From the NCBI GenBank assembly GCA_015493675.1, contig WGCR01000134.1, forward strand, positions 1 to 8,826: a stretch of DNA of 8,826 nucleotides, written 5' to 3'. Of this stretch, positions 1 through 5,077 are shown piece after piece (position 1 is the first letter of the stretch; each line of letters begins with the position of its first letter). The position numbers and the translations under genes are program-made. The notes below the pieces were generated by a model. The model was not told the origin of the DNA. It did no database searches and saw nothing but the letters and a program-made list of their open reading frames with translations. The stretch is from Anaerolineae bacterium. Lineage in GTDB: Bacteria; Chloroflexota; Anaerolineae; J102.

Positions 1-86
1 CAGGAACTTCAGGCGCAGAAGGAACAGCGGGAATGGCAGGAACTTCAGGCGCAGAAGGAACAGCGGGAATGGCAGGAACTTCAGGC
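1..86. repeat. 36-bp in-frame tandem repeat (2 copies plus 14 bp, continues left)
   Basis: Positions 1-36 and 37-72 are identical, and 73-86 repeats the first 14 bases before the sequence diverges. The unit is exactly 12 codons and encodes EVPAIPAVPSAP on the minus strand. Perfect identity at nucleotide level, including third codon positions, points to recent duplication by slippage or recombination. The array reaches the window edge, so the true copy number is unknown. Confidence 0.9.
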
Positions 87-529
87 ATGCCGGGGGTGCT
101 GGGCATCTCGGGGACAACCGGCGTCTCGGGATTTACAGGCATCTCGGGCGTAGCAGGCATCTCTGGTTGTTGGTCCATGCCCGGCTGCTGGGGAATTTCC
201 GGCATGACCGGATCGGCGGGCGTTTCGGGCATCTCGGGTGCAACCGGAATGACGGCTTCTGCGGGCATATCAGCTTGCTCTGGCGTTTGCGACATCTCAG
301 GCTGCTGGGCGTAATCGTCAACCTCGGGGGCCGCGGGGATTTCGACCGTCTGGAAATCGCCATCGGGCGTCTCGACATCCGGGGTCTGAGGCATTTCGGT
401 AGCTGCCTGCCGGCCACCGAAGTACTGGCTGACGCCTTCGGGCAATTCGGCATTGGCGATGACGGGAGCGGCGAAGAGTGCTGCAGAAAAAGCGAGGATG
501 GACAGGGTTTTTGCGGTAAAGATAGACAT
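1..529 (-). CDS. Secreted Pro-x-x repeat protein (3' end beyond window)
   Basis: I do not recognise this as a named family. Read leftward from ATG 529-527, the first 176 residues are visible and the frame is still open at the window edge. Residues 1-27 form a clear signal peptide (Lys7, hydrophobic core 9-25, likely cut after ANA-27). A short linker (28-45) follows, then an acidic, methionine- and proline-rich region. From residue 95 to 176 a proline falls at every third position (27 of 28 sites; Asp119 is the only exception), with PEMP words common. The end is a 12-residue unit, EVPAIPAVPSAP, repeated twice exactly. Such periodicity favours a polyproline-II rod, so an extracellular stalk or wall-spanning spacer is a reasonable inference. 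The start is supported by AAGGAGA seven bases upstream. It is transcribed alone and divergently from the glycosyltransferase. Any C-terminal anchor or functional domain lies outside the window. Confidence 0.75.
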   Translation of the reverse strand, partial: MSIFTAKTLSILAFSAALFAAPVIANAELPEGVSQYFGGRQAATEMPQTPDVETPDGDFQTVEIPAAPEVDDYAQQPEMSQTPEQADMPAEAVIPVAPEMPETPADPVMPEIPQQPGMDQQPEMPATPEMPVNPETPVVPEMPSTPGMPEVPAIPAVPSAPEVPAIPAVPSAPEVP

Positions 530-536
530 GAGTATT

Positions 537-543
537 TCTCCTT
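537..543 (-). promoter_or_regulatory. Ribosome binding site of the Pro-x-x repeat protein
   Basis: On the minus strand the sequence AAGGAGA lies 7 nt before ATG 529. This strong Shine-Dalgarno match fixes the start and supports the minus strand as the coding strand here, over a competing glycine-rich frame on the plus strand. Confidence 0.75.
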
Positions 544-674
544 GGGTGAATTGTGTTTTCGTGTAATTGCTCAGACATTCCGCCACGGAGCCAGGAAGGA
601 AGCTAAGACGCAACATATTTTCTTATTTTCTCTTTATGTCTCGTCAGGCTGTGAGCCCTTCGTGGCTCTCAGGT

Positions 675-703
675 CGGATACGTAAACAGTTACGTTTTTT
701 CAA
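675..703 (-). promoter_or_regulatory. Possible promoter with operator-like dyad for the leftward gene
   Basis: On the minus strand TTGAAA (703-698) and TATCCG (680-675) are separated by 17 bases. The -35 match is good (5 of 6) and the -10 match poor (3 of 6). The spacer contains the perfect dyad ACGTAA-ACAG-TTACGT (plus 680-695), which could be a repressor site. The same dyad followed by six T on the plus strand also resembles a small AT-rich terminator, but no plus-strand gene ends upstream of it. The leftward leader would be about 140 nt. Confidence 0.3.
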
Positions 704-863
704 TGTTTCGGACGGGCCTTTTTCAGCCCTTACATCCCATTAACCACGAACCCCGGCAAATGTTACAGTGATTTCGTATTTTTTGAAAAAAGATGAAACA
801 TCGTAACAGCTAACCAGATCAGGTGTGGAACCGGAGGTAGCTTGCTAAAACTATTCCGTAAAC

Positions 864-963
864 AGAACGCAGATGACGCAGAAAAAGCTGATCGTCGCAG
901 ATAAAAAAGATAAAATCAGGATAATCTGCGAGAATCTGCGGGCATCAGAGGTTCCTGCGTTCT
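864..963. repeat. Palindromic ACGCAG-type intergenic repeat
   Basis: The 9-bp ends AGAACGCAG (864-872) and CTGCGTTCT (955-963) are exact inverted copies. Between them are further short ACGCAG, CGCAG and CTGCG words in both orientations (for example 876-881, 896-900, 926-930 and 936-940), separated by A-rich DNA. It carries no reading frame. Elements with this word composition are common as dispersed, non-coding repeats in Chloroflexota and some other phyla. Mobility by a transposase supplied elsewhere, or a role as a structured RNA, cannot be judged from one copy. Confidence 0.6.
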
Positions 964-1071
964 ATTTTCATTTGTTATCGGCGTGCAGCCGCTCATGATG
1001 TCTGTTCCAGCAAAGCTGCTGTGCACGTTTTTACCAACTAGCCTGTTACGATCTCCCGTGATCGACGACGT

Positions 1072-1100
1072 TTGCCAGACATGAAAGCAACGCCTATAAT
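1072..1100 (+). promoter_or_regulatory. Sigma-A type promoter of the glycosyltransferase
   Basis: TTGCCA at 1072-1077 (5 of 6 matches to TTGACA) and a perfect TATAAT at 1095-1100 are separated by the optimal 17 bases. Transcription would begin near 1107, leaving a leader of about 84 nt before ATG 1191. It is the strongest promoter-like sequence in the window. Confidence 0.7.
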
Positions 1101-1190
1101 GGTTTCATTGTAACGCTTCTCATACCTGAATCAGGCTGGCGTAAAAAACTGGGTTGATTTTCCGCTGATTTACAACTGCCACTTCCAATC

Positions 1191-2195
1191 ATGTCCGTTC
1201 GAAAGCCCAAGGTGAGCATCGGAGTGCCCGTGTATAATGGCGAGCGCTATTTGAGGCAGGCGCTGAACGCTATCGCCCGCCAGACTTTCACGGACTTCGA
1301 AGTCATCATCTGCGATAACGCCTCCACTGACGGGACGGAGGCCATCACCCGGGAGTTTACGGCGCGTGACCAGCGCTTTCGCTATCATCGCAATCAAGAA
1401 AATATCGGCGCCGCCCGGAATTTCAACCGCACCTTCGAGCTGGCAACGGGGGAGTATTTCAAGTGGGCCGCGGCGGACGATCTCATCTCGCCCGATTATC
1501 TGGCGAAGACCGTCCCCGTGCTGAACACAGGCCCGGATGTCGCGCTGTGCTACACCAAAGTCAAGGTTATCGACGATGACAGCCGGGTGGTGGGCGAGCA
1601 TCTGGTGGCCTTGCAGCACACGGCGGACGCCTCCCCCAGTCGACGCTTCGGCGAGTTCATCCGCCGTTCACCCACCTGCTTCCAGGTCTTCGGGTTGTTC
1701 CGGGCCAATGTCCTGGCCCAAACGCCCCTCATCGCCAGCCATGTAGGCTCCGACAAGACGCTCATCGCCGAGATCAGCCTGCGGGGCAAGGTTGTTTTTC
1801 TGCCCGAATGTCTGTTTTTCTCCCGGCAGCATGATGGTCGTTCGGTAAAGCTGCCCCGGGAAAAGCTGGCTGCCTGGTATGATCCCAGATCGGGGAGAAG
1901 CCGTATGCCCACCTGGCGTAAATGGAAGGAGAATCTGGCCGTGGTGGGGAGGGTTTCCCTGCCCCCGGGCGAACGAATCAAAAGCTACGGACAGGCGATT
2001 TTATGGGCGTTTTCCAGCCGCAATCTGGCCTTGCTGGGCCTTGACATCGCCAACATCCTCGCACCGGGCTCCTGGAGTCGGGTGTGGGATTTCTACGAAC
2101 GCCACTTCCGTCCCCGCGGCTACTCCATTGAAAACTATCGCTATTACGAACAGCCGCAATCCCTTGAGACAATATGGAAAAACGATGGTGACTAA
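1191..2195 (+). CDS. Family 2 glycosyltransferase (GT-A fold)
   Basis: A 334-residue glycosyltransferase that should transfer a sugar from a nucleotide-sugar donor to a glycan, lipid or protein acceptor; neither donor nor acceptor can be read from the sequence. The N-terminal GT-A domain is clear: VSIGVPVYNGERYL at 8-21, the nucleotide-binding segment CDNASTDGT at 41-49, and the metal-binding AADD at 94-97 within KWAAADDLISPDY. The C-terminal part (about 215-334) is charged and less conserved, with no obvious transmembrane helix, so the enzyme is probably cytoplasmic or peripheral. The start fits the family, but there is no Shine-Dalgarno sequence before ATG 1191. A strong promoter lies 90 bp upstream. 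It stands apart from other glycan genes, so it may be a lone glycosyltransferase for surface polysaccharide or protein glycosylation. Confidence 0.9.
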   Translation: MSVRKPKVSIGVPVYNGERYLRQALNAIARQTFTDFEVIICDNASTDGTEAITREFTARDQRFRYHRNQENIGAARNFNRTFELATGEYFKWAAADDLISPDYLAKTVPVLNTGPDVALCYTKVKVIDDDSRVVGEHLVALQHTADASPSRRFGEFIRRSPTCFQVFGLFRANVLAQTPLIASHVGSDKTLIAEISLRGKVVFLPECLFFSRQHDGRSVKLPREKLAAWYDPRSGRSRMPTWRKWKENLAVVGRVSLPPGERIKSYGQAILWAFSSRNLALLGLDIANILAPGSWSRVWDFYERHFRPRGYSIENYRYYEQPQSLETIWKNDGD

Positions 2196-2201
2196 GACGC
2201 C

Positions 2202-2290
2202 GGATTGCATCACGCTGAGGAGTGATGGCGAAGCAAATGCCAGAGGCGTAACCCGTAAGGCGTGTAAGATGCTGCCTCTCGCTGCAATCC
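2202..2290. repeat. Nested inverted repeat between glycosyltransferase and LysM gene
   Basis: GGATTGCA (2202-2209) pairs exactly with TGCAATCC (2283-2290). Inside, AGAGGC (2242-2247) pairs with GCCTCT (2274-2279), and ATCAC/GTGAT (2209-2213, 2222-2226) forms a small stem. There is no T-run after it, so it is not a typical intrinsic terminator. It resembles GGATTGC-type dispersed intergenic repeats. It could also fold as the 3' end of the upstream transcript. Confidence 0.45.
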
Positions 2291-2315
2291 TTACTCGCGT
2301 CCCGACCCTGGTTTG

Positions 2316-2324
2316 TGATAAGAT
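2316..2324 (+). promoter_or_regulatory. Extended -10 promoter, possibly leaderless LysM transcript
   Basis: TGA followed by TAAGAT (2319-2324) forms an extended -10 element. The expected start point, about 7 nt downstream, coincides with ATG 2331. The LysM gene has no Shine-Dalgarno sequence, which fits a leaderless mRNA. There is no recognisable -35 box. Confidence 0.35.
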
Positions 2325-2330
2325 TACGTC

Positions 2331-2753
2331 ATGTCTGTTCGCCGCTTCCTCATACTGTTTTTGATTCTGATGTTGGCCCTTTTCGGGCTGAACGCCTGCA
2401 CACGCGAACGTACGCCCTGGCCCGAAACTTATCCCTTCGAGGCGTCTCCTTTCGAAGCATCTCCGGGCGAAACGCTTCCCCGTTTTACGCCGCATGTCAC
2501 CTCACCACCGCCCGATGTGACGCCCACGCCCATCCGCCCCGGGATCAAGACTCCAGAGCCCACGTTGGCGCCTGTGCAGCCGTCGCCAGTTCCTACGCCC
2601 GCGCAGGCTTCCGCCATTTACACTGTGCAGCCGGGCGACACTTTGTATGACATCGCCCGCGCCCACAACGTGCCTTTGCAGAAACTGGCCGAGATCAATC
2701 ACATCACCGATCCGACAACTATCATGGTGGGAGAACAATTGCTGATACCCTGA
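2331..2753 (+). CDS. LysM domain lipoprotein
   Basis: A 140-residue cell-surface lipoprotein predicted to bind peptidoglycan or related GlcNAc polymers. Residues 1-22 are a lipoprotein signal peptide (Arg4-Arg5, long hydrophobic core) ending in the lipobox LNAC, with Cys23 as the lipid-modified residue. Residues 30-92 are a Pro/Thr-rich linker including a short repeat, PFEASPFEASP (35-45). The C-terminal 44 residues (97-140) are one complete LysM module: YTVQPGDTLYDIA, then the asparagine-containing middle (LAEINHI) and the closing VGEQLLIP. There is no catalytic domain, so it is probably a wall tether or adaptor. The start is chosen because it gives a proper signal peptide; no Shine-Dalgarno is present, and an extended -10 sits so close that the transcript may be leaderless. 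It lies 135 bp after the glycosyltransferase and 131 bp before the Band 7 gene. Confidence 0.9.
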   Translation: MSVRRFLILFLILMLALFGLNACTRERTPWPETYPFEASPFEASPGETLPRFTPHVTSPPPDVTPTPIRPGIKTPEPTLAPVQPSPVPTPAQASAIYTVQPGDTLYDIARAHNVPLQKLAEINHITDPTTIMVGEQLLIP

Positions 2754-2826
2754 CGGGAAAGTCAGACATTTTTCGGAGGAAAATCAGGGAAATGCGGGGA
2801 TTTGTCAAGCAGGAAGGCTTAAACTG

Positions 2827-2835
2827 TGGTATGCT
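2827..2835 (+). promoter_or_regulatory. Extended -10 promoter candidate of the Band 7 gene
   Basis: TGG directly followed by TATGCT (2830-2835) forms an extended -10 element. A TTGTCA at 2802-2807 lies upstream, but 22 bases away, too far for normal -35 spacing. Transcription would start near 2842, giving a leader of about 43 nt that includes the strong AGGAGGT at 2874-2880. Confidence 0.4.
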
Positions 2836-2884
2836 ATGAAAAATCTGATTTCATCCCCAATGCTCAATCTTACAGGAGGTTGCT

Positions 2885-3976
2885 ATGGCTCAACTGATCA
2901 TCGCTGCGATGTTTGCCAGCATCGTCGGTATTCTTGTTATCGCTTTTCTGGGCGTGGCGCTGGCCCGCACGGGCAAAAAAGTCACCGCCCGCACCACGCT
3001 ATTATCCGGCATCGTCGCAGGACTGCTGGTTTTCATGACGCTGGCTATTGTCAACAGTTACACGGTCGTGCAGGCGGGGTCCGTGGCGGTGGTTAAACGC
3101 TTTGGCGAGGTGGTGACCGTGTTCGAACCGGGCCTCAACTGGAAAGTGCCATTTATCGATCAGACAGTGGTCTACCGCACCCAGGAAATCGTATACGAGA
3201 CCAGCGATAATCCTGACGCCTCCCAGGCCGACTACACCGACTATCAGGTGGATACAGCCACTGACGATGGGCAGCAGATCACCGCCCGCTACACCGTCCG
3301 TTTCCGCATCCGCCCCCAAGAAGCCGCCAACATCGTCAACGATCTGGGCACAGAGCCCGAGGTGGTGGAAAAAGTGGTCAAGCAGAATAGTCGCGTGTGG
3401 GTGCGCACATTGCTTCGCAATTACACCGCCAGCCAGCTCTATTCGGGCGATATCCGCGAAGCGCAGGAAGCCATTGAAACGCAACTTAGATCGGACTTTG
3501 AGAAAGAAGGGCTAGACCTGGTTTTCTTTGGTCTTCGCCAGATCGGGTTCACCGACGCCTACAAACAAGCGGTGGAGAACAAGCAGATCGAGGCCGAAAA
3601 CATCATCACCCGCAAAAATCAGGCGGAGCAGGCCAAGTATGAGAAGGAGCGAGCCATCACCCAGGCCGAGGCCGAAGCCGAAAAGCAGCGACTGGAGCGC
3701 ATTGGCGTGGCTCAGGGCGAGGCCGAATCCATCAAACTGAAGGCGGAGGCGGAGGCCAACGCTACGTTGATAAAAGCTCAGGCCCAGGCCCAGGCCAACG
3801 AGCTGCTGGCCAAAAGCCTGACGCCCGAGCTTATCGACTGGCAGGCAGTGCTGCAATGGTCCGGGCAATACCCCACTGTTTACACCCCCAACGGCGGCCA
3901 GCAGATGATCCTGCCGGGCGATCTGTTTACCGGCCCCTCATCTCCCACCGCACCGACGCCAACGCCCGCCCCCTGA
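2885..3976 (+). CDS. SPFH/Band 7 (prohibitin/stomatin-like) membrane protein
   Basis: A 363-residue membrane-anchored SPFH protein, of the superfamily that forms large oligomeric assemblies and organises membrane domains or protease activity. Two N-terminal transmembrane helices (about 4-27 and 38-58) precede the Band 7 domain, which begins at VQAGSVAVVKRFGEV (62-76), includes EPGLNWKVPFID (81-92) and runs to about 240. Residues 225-312 are a Glu/Ala/Lys/Gln-rich coiled coil typical of the family's oligomerisation arm. The tail (313-363) contains TPELIDWQAVLQW and ends in a Pro/Thr-rich stretch. Many relatives have one N-terminal anchor or a hairpin, so two helices here are noteworthy. AGGAGGT lies 4 nt before the ATG, so the start is secure. 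No NfeD-type protease gene is adjacent; the next gene encodes a PspC-domain protein, which points to envelope-stress or membrane-integrity function. Confidence 0.92.
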   Translation: MAQLIIAAMFASIVGILVIAFLGVALARTGKKVTARTTLLSGIVAGLLVFMTLAIVNSYTVVQAGSVAVVKRFGEVVTVFEPGLNWKVPFIDQTVVYRTQEIVYETSDNPDASQADYTDYQVDTATDDGQQITARYTVRFRIRPQEAANIVNDLGTEPEVVEKVVKQNSRVWVRTLLRNYTASQLYSGDIREAQEAIETQLRSDFEKEGLDLVFFGLRQIGFTDAYKQAVENKQIEAENIITRKNQAEQAKYEKERAITQAEAEAEKQRLERIGVAQGEAESIKLKAEAEANATLIKAQAQAQANELLAKSLTPELIDWQAVLQWSGQYPTVYTPNGGQQMILPGDLFTGPSSPTAPTPTPAP

Positions 3977-4149
3977 CGCCTCTGAGAGGGACCACTGCCG
4001 CTGACCGTCGGCATCAACAATGAAAAACGCCTGGGGATTTCTTGCCTCATTGCTGATCTCAGCGCAACCCACAGCCTTGTTTTTGCGTAGAGAGCATTGA
4101 AAGAAACCCCAAGCGTTTTGTTTTTCTCAATCGGTTCTCAGGAGGCGAT
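3977..4149 (+). other. Intergenic region with long inverted repeat
   Basis: 173 bp between the Band 7 and PspC genes. A small hairpin, TGCCG/CGGCA, follows the Band 7 stop (about 3997-4014) without a T-run. The rest is dominated by the long stem described at 4024-4125. I see no convincing promoter. Confidence 0.5.
4024..4125 (+). terminator. Long-loop stem with T-tract: terminator or structured leader
   Basis: AAAACGCCTGGGGATTTC (4024-4041) is complementary to GAAACCCCAAGCGTTTT (4103-4119) apart from one C-A mismatch and one bulged A. The right arm runs into a T-rich tract ending at 4125. The stem is strong, but the 61-nt loop is too long for a standard intrinsic terminator. It could end the Band 7 transcript, form a structured leader (attenuator-like) for the PspC gene 25 bp downstream, or be a small inverted-repeat element that has become a terminator. 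Confidence 0.5.
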
Positions 4150-4980
4150 ATGACTACTTCTTACAATCACTCGACGATTCCCGACGACCGGCAGTTGCCC
4201 GAGGGCGACGCGGTCGCCAGCAAACGCCTTTTCCGCAGCGATACGAACAAGATCATCAGCGGCGTGGCTGGCGGCATGGCCGATTATCTGAATCTCGATC
4301 CCACCATTGTGCGTCTGCTGTGGGTGCTGATCACCCTGTTCACCGGCGGCGCTGCGTTCTGGGTATATCTGGCCCTGTGGCTGTTTCTGCCCACCGGCGA
4401 CAATGTCCGCGGCCAGGTCGCCGATCCCGTCATCAAGATGAACGAGAAGAGCATGGGCGTCATTGCCTGGATTCTCATCGGCCTGGGCGTGCTATGGCTG
4501 CTCTCCAACTTCGGCATCCTGCCCTTCGTGTGGCAAAGCCTGCGCGGCGTGATGCACGTCATCGGCCTGATCTTCTGGCCGCTGGCGCTGCTGGCGGGCG
4601 GCTGGTTGCTGCTGAGCAAGCTGGGACACACGCAGGCCCTCTCCCGCAAAGTCAAAGGCGGCATTCCCGAAGGATCGTCCGTCAAGGACAGCGTCCGCAA
4701 CGGCTATCAGGCCGTACGGGAGAAGACGCCCCTGAAGCGCAGCGTCGATGACCGCATGTTGCTGGGCGTGTGCGCAGGCATCGCCCGCTGGTTGAATATC
4801 GATCCCATCGTGGTGCGGATTCTGTGGGCGCTGTTCAGCATCGCCAGTCTGGGCACGGGCGTCATCCTCTACATCATCATGGCTGTGATTATGCCCGAGG
4901 ATGACAGCGACGGCGCCATCGAAACCGTGGAGGGCGAAGTGCTGGATCCGGTGGACGCATCTCCCAGCACAAACGCATAA
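4150..4980 (+). CDS. Membrane protein with two PspC domains
   Basis: A 276-residue membrane protein with duplicated PspC domains. PspC in proteobacteria is a membrane component of the phage-shock (envelope stress) response; in other phyla the domain occurs in many architectures, so the exact role is open. Domain 1 (about 25-82) carries GVAGGMADYLNLDPTIVRLL (38-57) and a TM segment; domain 2 (about 195-250) carries the matching GVCAGIARWLNIDPIVVRIL and its own TM segment. Between them, 103-125 and 134-157 are two more hydrophobic segments like those in the LiaF/DUF5668 type of membrane protein. The C-terminal tail is acidic. AGGAGG at 4140-4145 supports ATG 4150. No PspA or sensor-kinase gene is visible in the window. 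The gene is followed by a clear intrinsic terminator. It probably works with the neighbouring Band 7 protein, but this is inferred only from adjacency. Confidence 0.9.
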   Translation: MTTSYNHSTIPDDRQLPEGDAVASKRLFRSDTNKIISGVAGGMADYLNLDPTIVRLLWVLITLFTGGAAFWVYLALWLFLPTGDNVRGQVADPVIKMNEKSMGVIAWILIGLGVLWLLSNFGILPFVWQSLRGVMHVIGLIFWPLALLAGGWLLLSKLGHTQALSRKVKGGIPEGSSVKDSVRNGYQAVREKTPLKRSVDDRMLLGVCAGIARWLNIDPIVVRILWALFSIASLGTGVILYIIMAVIMPEDDSDGAIETVEGEVLDPVDASPSTNA

Positions 4981-5008
4981 CCCGCACAAAACCATCCCCG
5001 AACCATCA

Positions 5009-5042
5009 GCCCCCGTCCCAACCGGAACGGGGGCGTTTTATT
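5009..5042 (+). terminator. Intrinsic terminator after the PspC gene
   Basis: GCCCCCGT (5009-5016) and ACGGGGGC (5027-5034) form a perfect 8-bp GC-rich stem with a 10-base loop, followed by GTTTTATT. It lies 29 bp after the PspC stop codon and should end rightward transcription before the convergent operon. Confidence 0.88.
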
Positions 5043-5046
5043 GCCG

Positions 5047-5072
5047 AAAAAACGCACGATATTCGAATCGTG
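5047..5072 (-). terminator. Intrinsic terminator of the leftward operon
   Basis: On the minus strand CACGAT and ATCGTG (5072-5067 and 5060-5055) form a perfect 6-bp stem with a 6-base loop, followed after CG by six T (5052-5047). It starts 6 bp after the stop codon of the beta-helix gene. The stem is short but the T-run is ideal. Confidence 0.75.
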
Positions 5073-5077
5073 AATTC

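Larger units (their letters stand above)
530..1190. other. Long intergenic region between divergent genes
   Basis: About 660 bp without a convincing gene. The open frames here on both strands lack signal sequences, recognisable domains or ribosome binding sites. Several sub-elements can be named: the leader of the leftward gene (530-675), a dyad within a promoter-like context (675-703), a palindromic repeat (864-963) and a good rightward promoter (1072-1100). The stretch 704-863 is AT-rich in part (poly-A/T around 778-795), and I see nothing definite in it. Confidence 0.7.

Noticed and set aside
1..86. CRISPR repeats (36-bp unit)
   Set aside because: The copies are directly adjacent with no spacers and encode an in-frame protein repeat.
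33..314. Plus-strand collagen-like, glycine-rich reading frame (G-x-x pattern)
   Set aside because: It is the antisense of the minus-strand Pro-x-x array: proline codons (CCN) read backwards give glycine-rich codons. It has no signal peptide or ribosome site, whereas the minus frame has both.
680..700. Intrinsic terminator on the plus strand
   Set aside because: The stem is short and AT-rich, and no plus-strand gene ends upstream; kept only as an operator-like dyad.
640..840. TPP riboswitch (CCTGATCTGG near 809-820 and CTGAGA near 668-675, minus strand)
   Set aside because: The two motifs are in the wrong order for a TPP riboswitch and lack the GGGG-TGC start and the paired ACCC; the gene downstream is not a thiamine gene.
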